Shown in pieces: positions 1-10,204 of a stretch of 64,000 bases of DNA. Both the position numbers and the translations under genes were made by a program. The stretch's first letter is position 1, and every line of letters starts with the position of its first letter. Source of the DNA: Mytilus edulis (taxonomy: Eukaryota; Mollusca; Bivalvia; Mytilida; Mytilidae); assembly GCF_963676685.1 (NCBI RefSeq), contig NC_092354.1:71846178-71910177 (forward strand), read 5' to 3'. The notes under the pieces are model-generated. The model saw nothing but the letters and a program-made list of their open reading frames with translations, made no database searches and was not told the DNA's origin.

Positions 1-1
1 A

Positions 2-643
2 GGAGGAACAGTGTCAATTGAAGGAGAAGATATTGAAGAAGAAGATCAGTTTACTTATTTAAGAAGCATCATGGATAGAACTGGTGGGACAGATGCAGAC
101 ATCAGGACAAGAATAAGTAAAGCTCGACAAGCTTTTGCTATGCTGAAGCCAGTTTGGAAATTAACAGCATTTACAGAAAACACCAAAATTCGAATTTGTA
201 ACACAAATGTTAAATCAGTCCTTTTTTATAGTGCAGATACCTGGAGACTAACAGCAGGGGTACAACATAAAATCCAGGTTTTTATCAACAAATGCCTGCG
301 CCAAATTTGTAAATTTTGGTGGCCAGAAACCATTAGTAACAAATGCTTATGGGAAAGAACCAACCAGGAACCAGCAACTAAACAGCTAAAGAGGAGAACT
401 TGGCAATGGATTGGGCACACTTTGAGGAAACCTGTAGGTACCATCACTAGACAGGCATTATAATGTAATCCCCAAGGACATCAGAGACCGGGAAGACAAT
501 TTCACAGCTGGAGAAGATCAAGGCACAAGGAGCTAGAGGAAATTGGATATACCTGGACAGAAGCAAAAAGGATAGCCCAAAATAGAGTAAGATGGAAAGC
601 GACTGTAGCAGCCCTATGTTCCACAAGGAACGAAGAGGATTAA
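2..643 (+). pseudogene. 3' end of an RTE-like non-LTR retrotransposon ORF, broken
   Basis: An open frame enters from the left edge and runs to a TAA at 461-463. The same frame continues as good coding sequence to a second TAA at 641-643, so the first stop is a nonsense mutation. Visible landmarks are [52 protein letters not shown], then NPQGHQRPGR and, at the end, RVRWKATVAALCSTRNEED. These match the region downstream of reverse transcriptase in RTE-type LINEs, often annotated as craniofacial development protein 2-like. The stop is followed by GTCAAGTAAGT, which resembles the short tandem tail of such elements. The copy is 5'-cut by the window and not functional. It probably sits in the intron just upstream of the FReD exons. 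The family call is by motif memory; clade assignment is less certain. Confidence 0.75.
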
Positions 644-654
644 GTCAAGTAAGT

Positions 655-731
655 CATGTTAATATCATACTTATGTCTTTCAAGGTTAAACATGTAACAT
701 GTTAATATCATACTTATGTCTTTCAAGGTTA
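655..731 (+). repeat. 43-bp tandem duplication carrying a splice acceptor
   Basis: The 34-bp stretch beginning CATGTTAATATCATACTTAT and ending TTTCAAGGTTA occurs at 655-688 and again at 698-731, a period of 43 bp. The second copy supplies the acceptor TTTCAAG used for the first visible FReD exon at 728. The first copy has an identical acceptor. Because 43 is not a multiple of three, use of the upstream copy would break the reading frame. Confidence 0.85.
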
Positions 732-824
732 TACAAAGACGAAAGGAAGGGAATACAAATTTTTATCGAGGATGGCAAGACTATAAAATTGGTTTTGGTG
801 ACCAAACAGAAGAATTCTGGTTAG
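728..824 (+). CDS. FReD exon (VIQRRKEG to FWLG)
   Basis: The acceptor TTTCAAG precedes GTT at 728 and the donor GTATAT follows at 825. The exon starts in phase 0 and ends with one base of a Gly codon that is completed by the next exon. It encodes the classic fibrinogen-domain block VIQRR, NFYRGW, YKIGFGD, EEFWLG. Confidence 0.88.
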
Positions 825-3330
825 GTATATAATTGATACCGCTAATGCTAACATTAACAAATAAGCGGTACTGGTTTTTTTATAATTTAGATTGGAAGTT
901 AAAAGTCATTCAATACTAAGTCAAAACAGTTTGCATGAAGCATTTTCATTATTTACAGACTAACTTACAGTTACTTGAATGGAGAGTTGTCTCATTGGCA
1001 CTCATACCACATCTTCCTATATCTATATAATAGTAAATAGTTATCAAAGGTACCAGGATTATAATTTAGTACGCCAGACGCGCGTTTCGTCTACATAAGA
1101 CTCATCAGTGACGCTCATATCAAAATATTTATAAAGCCAAATTTAGTGAATCATAAAATGATTAAAACATTATTCTTTTTTATAGCTTGTGATATATTGT
1201 TCAAATGTTTTCTAGGTAACGAGAAGATTCACAAACTAACGACAGGAGAACGATATCAGCTACGAATTGAACTACAGGACTGGAATAATGACACAAAATA
1301 TGCTTTATATAATACTTTTAATTTGGGAAACGAAGCTTCAGGTTATAAACTGACAATCGGAGGTTACAGTGGTACTGCAGGTATGTAGGGAATTCATGGC
1401 AAAATTATTAAATGTAATTGTACTTATTATCAAATTTGATGCGACTATCATATAAGTCAGAGGTTTAGCTAGCTATAAAACCAGGTTTAATCCACCATTT
1501 TCTTCATTAAAAAATGCCTGTACCAAGTCAGGAATATGACAGTTGTTATCCATTTAATTAGGGATTTTCCTTTATGAATTTTCAATTGAACAGGAAGACG
1601 GGATTAAGTATTAGTGTGATTTTACTTTTTCCAATATTGCAACTTGACATTTACTTAAACGCATCATTATATTAAATAGCATTTATTTCCGTGCTATTTT
1701 TGTTTTAGAATCTCTAATACTAAATAAGACCACCTGTTTTAGCGTGTCGCCTTTCCAACCAAAAGATTGAATTACATGATTATTTGCCCTGATGCTATTG
1801 TGTACAGTATAATTTGTTATATGTACTTGTATTATCACGAATGAAATTGTTCGACTGTCCTGATTTAATGAGTCGTTTTTCAAGCTTCACCAGTAGTCTG
1901 TTTTATTAAGCTTTTCTGTTTGTCACGAATCTGTGTGTTAACTTTTACATACGGGGTAAATATCTCCCAATTGATACTTTATTCCCGTGCTTGTATTTTC
2001 TATCATGATTTGCTTGATAAAGTGTTGCTGCTCACAAGGAAGCTATTAAACCAAGAGTTCCAAATGGTGAAGTTGAAATCATCTCTTCGTATATTTTACG
2101 GACGCCATCACACATTCACAGTTGATATGTTCCTTACGTCGTAACTACAATCCCCTACCCTTTCATGAATGTGACCTACCGAATTAGACTATTTACCGGA
2201 TCTGTCATAACATGAGCAACACGAAGGGTGCCCCTTGTGGAGCAGGATCTGCTTACCCTTCCGGAGGCCCTGAGATCACCTCCGGTTTTTGGTGGGGTTT
2301 GTGTTGCTTATTCTTTAGTTTTCTATGTTATGTCATCATGTACTATTGTGTGTCTGATTTGTCTTTTTCGTTTTTAGCCATGGCGTTGTGAGTTTATTTT
2401 CGATTTATGAGTTTGACTGTCCCTCTGGTATCTTTCGTCCCTCTTTTATTGTAAAGTTAAGATTAAATGAAATATTCTGCCGAACATATTACACCCGTCA
2501 TGTTGTTTGTGGTAAATAATATTTAATGAAAAAAAAAAACCAGAGGTTTGTTTACGACCATTGGAACATATCCGAAATCGTCTCACCCTGCGACACAGGT
2601 AAACCAACTAGTGATGGTTTCAATTTACATTGCTAAGAGATGACTTAAGCTTTGCCGCTTGTACTTCTTAGCTTTATTGATATCAGGAACCCTTTTACAC
2701 ATAGAAATCTCTCTTTTCGTAGGCTGAAATAATCCAGTGTGTTGTGAACTTTTGTTCATGGTCAAACGTGAAGATAAGTAATAATGACAGCATCTTTTCA
2801 TTCTTCCTTAGAAGCTCCTTGAAGACGCAAACCTCATATGAATAAACGAAATATGGTTTGGCGAGTATCATGTCCTATAAGGTTAAAGTGACGCCATCAA
2901 TAGGTGGCACGTTATAGAAATTCTGTGTCGCAAAATGTGTACTCACCATTATCAACAAACTTGGTGCCACATGTTGAGCGAAATGAGAGATTTATGGAAT
3001 GAGTTATTTTTTATTTAAAGCTAAAATCATTATTATTTATTTACTAAATTAACTTTATTCTTGCATTTACATTAACATAATGTGTATTCTTTAGGAGATT
3101 CTATGATATACAGCAATGGTGCCACATTCGGTACAAAAGATGAAAATGCTTGTGCAAAATCAAAATTTGGGGCTTGGTGGTACAAAGGCTGCACACACTC
3201 TAATCTGAATGGGGAGTATCTTCGCGGGAAGACAACTGGACTCGCCTCATATAGAGGTGTGACATGGTACCACTGGACAGGAGTTAACCATTCACTTAAA
3301 AAATCTGAAATGATGATCCGAAAAATTTAG
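728..3330 (+). CDS. Fibrinogen-related domain (FReD) protein, C-terminal three exons
   Basis: Three exons join in phase: 728-824, 1216-1380 and 3095-3330. Together they encode about 165 residues forming most of a fibrinogen C-terminal domain. Landmarks in order are [85 protein letters not shown] and [12 protein letters not shown], then the stop. FReD proteins of molluscs are mostly secreted, lectin-like recognition molecules. The start of the domain and any signal peptide, coiled coil or Ig region must lie left of the window. All junctions are GT-AG and keep frame. The loop that normally carries the DxDND-type calcium ligands after TKD is shortened here (TKDENACA), although the following disulfide pair (ACA...KGC) is kept. 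An RTE-like LINE tail and other repeats sit in the introns. The family is certain; the binding specificity cannot be told. Confidence 0.9.
1041..1140 (+). repeat. Dispersed mussel repeat (ACGAAACGCGCG family), end fragment
   Basis: The sequence ACCAGGATTATAATTTAGTA, followed by CGCCAGACGCGCGTTTCGTC and ACTCATCAGTGACGCTCA, recurs at 51502-51600, in inverse orientation at 53105-53205 and in diverged form at 22900-22985. This copy lies in the first visible FReD intron. It directly follows another common repeat tail at 970-1035 (GTCTCATTGGCACTCATACC). Confidence 0.85.
1216..1380 (+). CDS. FReD exon (GNEKIHKLT to GGYSGTAG)
   Basis: The acceptor TTTTCTAG ends at 1215 and the donor GTATGT starts at 1381. 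It enters and leaves in phase 1. It encodes [30 protein letters not shown] and [13 protein letters not shown], matching the central fibrinogen domain with no gap. Confidence 0.9.
1381..3094 (+). other. FReD intron with dispersed repeats
   Basis: Intron of 1.7 kb. 1470-1545 is a partial copy of the repeat seen in full at 56467-56890 (ACCAGGTT...CAAGTCAGGA). 2160-2455 is a full copy of a common mussel repeat containing GCAACACGAAGGGTGCC, GGAGCAGGATCTGCTTACCC and GACTGTCCCTCTGGTATC. The rest shows no gene. Confidence 0.75.
2160..2455 (+). repeat. Dispersed repeat (GACTGTCCCTCTGGTATCTT family)
   Basis: It shares long blocks with 61315-61555 on the same strand and with 46598-46890 on the opposite strand: GGAGCAGGATC, the block around CCATGGCGTTG, and the terminal GACTGTCCCTCTGGTATCTT. 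A fragment of only its last 45 bases occurs at 28268-28312. The ends are not well defined and no target duplication was seen. Confidence 0.8.
3095..3330 (+). CDS. FReD terminal exon with stop
   Basis: The acceptor TTCTTTAG ends at 3094, and two bases complete the Gly codon split by the intron. The exon encodes [44 protein letters not shown] and [12 protein letters not shown], then TAG at 3328-3330. It contains the shortened calcium loop and both cysteines of the C-terminal disulfide. In the pocket that binds acetylated ligands in tachylectin-type domains, the usual Cys-His-Tyr reads Cys-Thr-His. Confidence 0.9.
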
Positions 3331-4395
3331 GTATGCCTATTGAAAGCTTTTTGTTGTTTTCTCAATGCAAGTGAAAAATATTTCACATATATTCAGGAGA
3401 AGAATACATTAAAAAATATAAAAAACACTTGGAAAACAGTTTCCTTTGCAAATTTAAAATGTCAAATACGGTTTAATTCCCCATGATAAGATACGACTCG
3501 TACTTATACACCACCGAAATCAAAACTCTAAAGCACAAACGTGAAGGGGATACAACCTCTTGTCACTGGAGTACCCTCATCTAAATGTCTTTATTATATG
3601 GTTGATAATCTAATTTTGAATATACATGTATCAAGTTTCACCTGTTGCAACACCGTATTTACATTACTAAATTGGTTATTTCACAAAAAGTCACCTACAA
3701 TTAGTAAAAATAACCTTTTTTACATAAAATTACTTGTTGAGTGACTTTAACACTAACACTAATATAATATTTATAATGCACCTATCTGTTTTTATTATCA
3801 TCAGTTTCCAATAATCTTGCTTAATTCTAACCAAGCATAATATCATAACAAGTCATACAGTTGCTTATATTACGGCCATCTGTGATACGATGTTCCAGAG
3901 CTTGCATTTACTTTCATGTTTTTTTTATAGAGGCTTGCTGCTGAAAAGAACGTCTCGTCCTTTTCTAAAAAGGAAGGTACCAAGACTGTCACAGTGATTA
4001 TCTGCACAAACAATACACGATGGTCTTGAAATATAGATTCTCGGTACGGACGTTGTTTATAATCATAATACCGTGTTATTGTATCCTGTTATTTGTCTTA
4101 ATGCATATTGCTTTTACTGTTTAGTCTATGTTTGGTGGTATGCATTTGACGTGGCATTGTACTTTTACATCCCGTTATTGTTCTATGACAATTTTTGTCT
4201 TTCATTTTTGTCAATATGTCTTTTTGTATTTCTTTGTTATATAAAACGATCGATTTAGATCGATACATGATATCAAATTTAAAAAAATTAGAATAAGCAA
4301 TAGACACTGTAAATTACCTTTGGAAAAGAGATTATGTCCCCCTCTGTAAAATGGAGGTAAAAGATGAATATAATTTTGCTTTAAAATGTTAAATT
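3331..4395 (+). other. Downstream of FReD gene, probable 3' UTR and AT-rich spacer
   Basis: No coding region seen. An ATTAAA at 3408-3413 is a possible weak poly(A) signal for the FReD transcript. No canonical AATAAA is near the stop. The rest is AT-rich with no recognised element. Confidence 0.4.
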
Positions 4396-4850
4396 TTAGA
4401 AGAATGTAGGCAAAAACGTTTTCAGGAAGTAGAGAGTATAGTTCCAGATTTCATTAAAATGTCTGATGAGCAAAAATTTGCAATTATGTTTACATTTAAT
4501 CAGTATGACGAAACAATAATTATTTTCAAGGTCGTTAATAATTTATATGTTTTAAGAAATAGCGCTAGCCTAGCTGATAAGAAATGTCAACGTAGCAAAG
4601 TTATGACAATTTTTTCGTATATTATTTGTTATGGTATATTTTATGACAATTGCATTATGAATGTTTGTACTTGTACTTTCAAATTTGCAAAAGTATCACC
4701 TCCTCCAAAACATCTAAATATAGTCTTATAGAATATGAATGTTGTTTAAATTGAGATATTGTATGTTTGTAATGATTGTCATGTTTGTCTTGGTAACAAT
4801 CCAATATTTGGATTTTACACCAATAAAATGATTTGATTTGATTTATAACG
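4396..4850 (+). pseudogene. LINE 3' fragment with (TGATT)n-type tail
   Basis: The frame ECRQKRFQEVESIVPDF followed by KMSDEQKFAIM (4399-4494) resembles the extreme C-terminus of invertebrate LINE ORF2 proteins that follows a Cys-rich motif. The region ends in CCAATAAAATGATTTGATTT at 4820-4839. This AATAAA plus TGATT repeat is a typical LINE 3' end. The frame decays after about 4600. It could be mistaken for the poly(A) site of the upstream FReD gene, but the coding remnant argues for a 5'-truncated LINE insertion. Confidence 0.6.
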
Positions 4851-4906
4851 TGTACTGAACTTATATGTCGTGTCATTGTGTTATCTATGATAATATTGGT
4901 ATTATT

Positions 4907-4938
4907 GGGGGTGGGGAAGGGGCAGAGTGGGGTTGGGG
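4907..4938 (+). other. G-quadruplex-prone tract
   Basis: Five runs of four or more G (GGGGG, GGGG, GGGG, GGGG, GGGG) lie within 32 bases, with loops of 1-6 bases. It sits about 65 bp upstream of the foldback element and outside any exon. Confidence 0.6.
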
Positions 4939-5048
4939 TTGTTTCATTCTTATGTTTCAGAAAATTGGATAGTACAAGAACCAGTAAAAGGCTTGTTGTT
5001 ATTGCAAGCCGTTCTCGTCAAAACTATGTTTAAACCCTTTTTTCGAAA

Positions 5049-5262
5049 AAAATACACACTGAGATTTAAAAACCTAAAATAACACACAGAGAAATCGAAA
5101 TTACACACTGAGATTTAAAAAAATAAAAAACACACACTGAGAATTCAAAATTACACACTGAGATTTAATAAAACACACTGAGATGAAATAAATTGAAAAA
5201 CACACACTGAGAATTGTTAATTACACACTGAAATTTCAAAAATACACACTGAGATTAATATG
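5049..5262 (-). repeat. Left ACACACTGAGA array of element 1
   Basis: Short direct repeats of ACACACTGAGATTTAAAAA or ACACACTGAGAATTNAAATT type, separated by a few A/T bases. The units are reverse complements of those at 5785-6148, so the two arrays would pair in a large stem. Confidence 0.85.
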
Positions 5263-5784
5263 TAAATTACTAATGAATATTCATGAGATGAATAATTCAA
5301 CAGATTAATATCTTGATCTCAAGAACTCTTGTCATTATAATGAAATGCGATTCCTTCAACCAACATTCGTAATAAATTTCAAGACTTAACATTGTCATAT
5401 TCATAAGTTTGTTGCCTATAATTCAGATCATTACTACCAGTAATTAAACATGTGTCCCTTTTCTGATTTCGCTAGTTAATCTTTTATATTTTTGTTACGT
5501 TTATATGCTATAATAGACACTTGAGTAAAAATTTCACTGCATTTTTTTGCAGATTGTTCCAATGTTTTCTTATAATTTTAATAAAGTTTTTCACCATTTG
5601 GTTATATTTTGTAATAAGAGTAAGTGGGTATTTTTCTTGTTCTTGTATTTCTAAAGTTTTTTTATTAATAATTTGGAACTAAATCGAAAGACTAACGAGT
5701 TCTGTCCCCTTGTTGTTTTAAGCTTGTAATAGATTCAGATTAAGTATGCTAATTAGATATGTGCGCTTAAAAAGTGCGCACAAA

Positions 5785-6148
5785 TCTCAGTGTGTAATTT
5801 TAAATTCTCAGTGTGTAATTTTAAATTCTCAATGTGTAATTTCAAATTCTCAGTGTGTGTTTTCAGTTTATTTATTCTCAGTGTGTCTTTTTGAAATCTC
5901 AGTGTGTAATTTTCAATTCTCAGTGTGTTATTTTCCAATTCTCAGTGTGTAATTTTCAATTCTCAGTGTGTAATTTTCAATTCTCAGTGTGCGTTTTTCA
6001 TTTTTGTAATCTCAGTGCGTCTTTATGAAATCTCAGTGTGTAATTCTCAGTGTGTAATTTTCAATTCTCAGTGTGTAATTTTCAATTCTCAGTGTGCGTT
6101 TTGAAGTTTTTAAATCTCAGTGTCCTTTGTTGTAATTCTCAGTGTGTA
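5785..6148 (+). repeat. Right TCTCAGTGTGTAATTTTCAA array of element 1
   Basis: About 17 copies of a unit close to TTCTCAGTGTGTAATTTTCA. Copies near the middle are nearly identical, indicating recent local expansion. The two short open frames over this array are by-products of the repeat and not genes. Confidence 0.88.
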
Positions 6149-6207
6149 AATTTTTCGAAAAATAGTTTAAACATAGTTTTGACGAGAACGGCTTGCCATA
6201 TGTTGTT

Positions 6208-7255
6208 TAATTATCGCAAAATGTTTGACCTTTGATTTTGATTTCACGGAATATCTTTTACGATCAAGCAAAACAGTAAGAAGGGATTTAAGCTTAAGCT
6301 TTCAAATTATATACAATACTGCCGTGTGCTAGATGAGATCATTAAATCCTTAATAAAGAGGCTTTTCGAAAAACGTCACAGTACCCAAATTGCACCTATT
6401 TAGATTTTTTTTTATAATATTACACGTTTTTTTCAGAGACTAAACAATTTGTATTTTTATGATGATTATGCACGTCTTTCAACAAACTTTCGCAGTGTAT
6501 ATCAACACATGCATATTCGCTGAAAAAGGTAGAGTCTATTGAAACGTGTCCAAGCGACGCACACAAAAAGTCATCTTTTATAAATGAGCAAATGAAATAT
6601 GTTACAAGCAATAATTTCTTAAAAAACCAAATAGTAAGCATTGATTAATATCAAATTGTTCTGAAAAGCGATGTTTATGGATTTGAATTTAAGCATGGAT
6701 GCAATTTGGTCTTCTCCTCATTACAAAATCATGGTTTGTTAAGATGTCGGTTTAAAACCATTTTTCAATTGTTAAGTTTGGATTTTTAAATACAAAGGCG
6801 GAATTATATATTAAAAAAGAAATAAAGAAAATAGGTACTATTTGGGTATACCCTCACGTTAGTTACTGTAGTCAATGAACTTGATTTGTGACCAGAAAGA
6901 AAGATACCGTCCGATAGGGTTGATGTTTAATACCATAAGCATGATAAGAAAAGTATATTAAATTGTGAAAACACCACCATAGTACTTTATGACAAAGGCA
7001 CTTTAGTAATCTTTATTTGAGTATAATTTGGGTTTGTTATTTTAATTTATTAGCAGTCGCAGACAAGGACGAGTAAATCAATTCGTTCCAATTAAGAAGA
7101 TAAGATTTTGATCGATATGCGCATGTGTGAACAGTATGGACGTTATTTTTTTTTGGCTCGTTAAAAATTAACGAAATTAATAGAAATGAACTTTAAAATT
7201 ATATTGTGAGATTTTATTCTTGTGAATATACGAATGAACTGACTTGTGATACTGT
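6208..7255. other. AT-rich spacer upstream of LINE A ORF1
   Basis: No coding sequence or clear repeat seen. The last part (roughly 7050-7255) may be LINE A 5' UTR, but I cannot fix the 5' end of LINE A. Confidence 0.35.
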
Positions 7256-8541
7256 ATGAATCAAAAAAAGGATGGATTTGGGACTCGAAAAAGGAAGAAT
7301 TCGAAGGATCAAAATATCAGCGGTGAGAAACCTCAAAAACAAAAACAAACAAAAAAGAGTAGTACTCACAAAGTTAAAAATGTAAATAAACAATCGGCAG
7401 CAGTACAAAACAAAATAGATCCTATATTACCTTCTGCTTCTACTATGACCTCTTATGACTCTTGTCAAATGATACAGGGAAAACAAAACATGCAGCACTT
7501 TATTCAGCCTCAACAAAATTTCGCATCTCCAGTTTTTCAACAGATGTCTCCTATGTCAGGATATTATCCCGTACCCTCTCAGAGCCCGAGTCACTCGATG
7601 CCCCCGCCAATTATGCAATCCACTTTAAATCAAGGCAGCGAATCCGGTGATAAAATAGACTTTTTGGTTCAGAAAGTTGAAGAAATATTTAAAAAACTGT
7701 CAAGTATTGATGAATTAACCAAAAAGATTGGAAATTTTGAGATCAGTGTTAAAAGTTTGACAAAAACTGTTGAGAAAGGTTCAAAACGAATTGATGAAGT
7801 TTAAAAAAGTATGGAGTTTATGAACCAAAATTTTGAAAGTAGTAAATCTGAAAGTGAATATCTTAAAACAACAATCACAGAAATTAAAAGTGAACACGGT
7901 GAAATGATTAACGGTTTCGATTGTCTGAGGGCTGATATGGACGAATTACATGAGCGACATGTAGACTTACAAATAAGGTCTATGAGGGAAAACCTTGTGT
8001 TCTCGGGTATACCAGAACTTTCCGAAAATGAACCATCAGAGCAAACTGAAGACATTATAAAAGACTTTATGAAAACAAATATGAAAATGGATATTGTAAT
8101 GGACTTTCAGCGCGCACATAGATTTGGAAAAAAAAAATACAAATTAAAATAGACGACAGAGACACTTATATGACCAGACCAATAGTGTGCAGATTTAAAA
8201 ATTTCAAAGATCGCGAATTAGTCAGATCTTTTGCGCGAAACCTCAAAGATACCAAATTTGGGGTGAATGAACAGTTCCCGAAAGAGGTTAATGACCGCCG
8301 CAAACTTCTCTGGCCATATTATAAGGAGGCAAAAAAACAAGGACAGAAGACGCACTTCAAACGAGACAAGCTGTTTATTAACGGCAAAGAAATTGGACCA
8401 CCTACCGATCGTCACATGGAAACAGACAACAGACAAAAAGAAACAGAAGGCGCACGACAGAAAGAACCATCCCACAGTGGTCCTCAACAGAACAACGACC
8501 GTCCCCGTGGAGCCCCTCGTAGACGCGGAAAACATAGCTAG
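7256..8541 (+). pseudogene. LINE A ORF1 protein (L1 ORF1p-like), with stop and frameshift
   Basis: It starts at ATG 7256 with a basic, Gln/Ser/Pro-rich N-terminus (MNQKKDGFGTRKRKN...). A coiled-coil-like heptad region follows at about residues 135-270, then the RNA-binding core: DLQIRSMRENLVFSGIPEL, MDFQRAHRFG, RPIVCRFKNF and FGVNEQFPKEV. This order matches the L1 ORF1p RRM plus C-terminal domain, which in L1 binds RNA and acts as a nucleic acid chaperone. An in-frame TAA at 7802-7804 and a frameshift in an A10 run near 8127-8137 break it. The tail is basic and ends HS at a UAG (8539-8541) that is in the same frame as ORF2. Confidence 0.82.
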
Positions 8542-8988
8542 GTAAACCGTGGAGGTTTAACGGACACTTTTATTGACAGTTTAAATCATTCAGATGGAAC
8601 TAACTCTCACATTAACACTAGTATTAATTATAATCATGTAAATAAAGATATTGTTCATCTATTGTCATTAAATGTTTGTGGATTAAAACGGAAACTACTG
8701 TATCAAGAATTTAGAGATTTATTAAAATGTAATGATTTATTATGTCTTACTGAAACAAAATTGGACGATTTAGATGAAATTAATTTTGAAGATTTTACAT
8801 TTCATTATAAAAACAGGAAAAAAAAAATTTACTAGCTTTAGATCAGGTGGGATAGCTTTAGGCTATAGATCACAGTATGCAAAATTTATTCATTGTATAG
8901 AAACCGATTGTCCTTTTGTTTTATGGTTTAGAGTAGATAGAATATTATTTAGAACTGAAGATGATATAATAATGGGTATAGTGTATAT
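8542..8988 (+). pseudogene. LINE A ORF2, N-terminal endonuclease part
   Basis: In the same frame as ORF1 after its UAG, with no ATG codon before the endonuclease. HLLSLNVCGLKRK (from 8656) is the first catalytic block, and LCLTETKLDD carries the conserved Glu. A frameshift in an A run near 8818-8828 moves the frame; then RSGGIALGY and DDIIMGIVY continue to the insertion site at 8988. The APE-type domain nicks target DNA in target-primed reverse transcription. Inactive in this copy. Confidence 0.82.
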
Positions 8989-10204
8989 GTAACAAAAAAT
9001 ATGTTCCGGCGTGACATTTGTTCCGCTGGAACAAATTTCATAGGAAATATGTTCCGCCGGAACTTATATCACAGAAAATATGTTCCAGCACTGTAAAATT
9101 TGTTCCGGAACTAATTTTTTAGACCAAATATGAAATAAGTTCCTGAACAAATATCATAGCTCCATGAATTTTGTTCCAGTTAATATTAAACGTTTTAAAT
9201 AAGTTCCTGTGATATTAGTTTAAGACCAATATGTGCATATTTCAAAGAAATCAATGAATAAGTTCTTCTCAAACCTATTTTCACTGAAATAAGTACCTTT
9301 GCAACGTATTGCACAGCGAAACATTTTCTTGTTACACTTAAATTATAAAGCAAGCTAAATGCTGTACTGAGTGTGCTGGCATGGGATACATGTGCCGTGA
9401 ATTGTAGGCATGACTACAAAGTTCTACAGGATAAAGTGATGGTAATTTATCATAATTTGTATCTATGTTTTATGTAGTATTCCTCCTTGGTTCCTGTTAA
9501 CTGTCATGGCCCTGTTTCTAGTCATACATGTACTTGTCATGGAACAGTTTCAAAAGAGTGTGTCTTTTGTTTCTTCATGTCTTTTGGAATCATTAATCAG
9601 TTATTTTGTCCTTTTTAAATTAGTTCATATGTTCATGTTCATCTTTGACTTTATTTTTTTCTGAAAGATTTTTCTTATCCTTATACTCTTTTCTGGCTCA
9701 AAGTGGGACTGTCATTTTGATATTTTTTTACGTTTATAATTAAACATTTGCTATAGTCCACAAGATTCTTATTGGATGATTTACATTTTTCATTTATTAT
9801 ACATGTATTATCAATATATTATACTTATTTTTATAATGCACTTGAATGATAACTTTAAACTCATTGATGACAAATGTTCAGTATATAAGATAACCTGTTT
9901 AACCAGTGGAACATATTTCACAGACTAGGAACTTATTTTACCAGGTGAGGAACAAATTTCACAAACCCAGAACTTATTTCACCAGGTAAGGAACAAATCT
10001 CATAAACCTGGAACCTATTTCACTAGGTAAGGAACAAATTTCACCAACCCGGTACTTATTTCACCAGGTAAAGTGTGGAACTTATTTCATAGAGATGGAA
10101 CAAATTATATTGAAATTATCTATGAAAAAAGTTCTCCCAGAACATATTTCCTGTGATATTAGTTCCACTGGAACTTTTTTCACAGGAACAAATTTTGGCT
10201 CACA
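8988..10204. mobile_element. Inverted-repeat element 2 (GGAAC arrays) inserted in LINE A
   Basis: It interrupts the endonuclease exactly between IVY and IPPEN and is flanked by TATA (T) on both sides (8984-8988 and 10205-10209). The ends begin TGTAACAAAAAATATGTTCC and, inverted, TGTGAGCCAAAATTTGTTCC. Inside both ends are short motifs built on GGAACAAATTTCA or GGAACTTATTTCA, oriented head-to-head: the left side reads TGAAATAAGTTCC and the right GGAACTTATTTCACCAGGTA. The core, about 9310-9890, is AT-rich with no ORF. It is non-autonomous. Dropping the insert and one TATAT copy restores the LINE frame, which independently proves the borders. Confidence 0.85.

Larger units (their letters stand above)
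4994..6207. mobile_element. Foldback-type element 1 with inverted ACACACTGAGA arrays
   Basis: The outer inverted repeat begins GCAAGCCGTTCTCGTCAAAA at 5004 and its complement ends at 6196; the match continues through TTTAAAC and a TTTTTCGAAAAA block. Inside each end is an array of a roughly 18-20 bp unit, ACACACTGAGA plus an A/T-rich filler: about nine units at 5049-5262, and about 17 units in opposite orientation at 5785-6148. The 520-bp core (5263-5784) has no ORF. TGTTGTT occurs just outside both ends (4994-5000 and 6201-6207) and may be a 7-bp target duplication, though it is low-complexity. The architecture matches foldback transposons; no transposase is encoded. Confidence 0.75.

Noticed and set aside
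4098..4307. Short frames on both strands around 4.1-4.3 kb
   Set aside because: AT-rich chance frames without splice context or family features.
4822..4827. AATAAA as the poly(A) signal of the FReD gene
   Set aside because: It is the 3' end of a LINE fragment with a TGATT tail and lies 1.5 kb from the stop codon.
5049..6148. CRISPR array
   Set aside because: Short repeats lack unique spacers of constant length, face each other in two blocks and occur in an animal genome.
5746..6235. Short open frames with NSQCVIL or CNFQFSV repeats
   Set aside because: They are translations of the ACACACTGAGA array of foldback element 1, on both strands.
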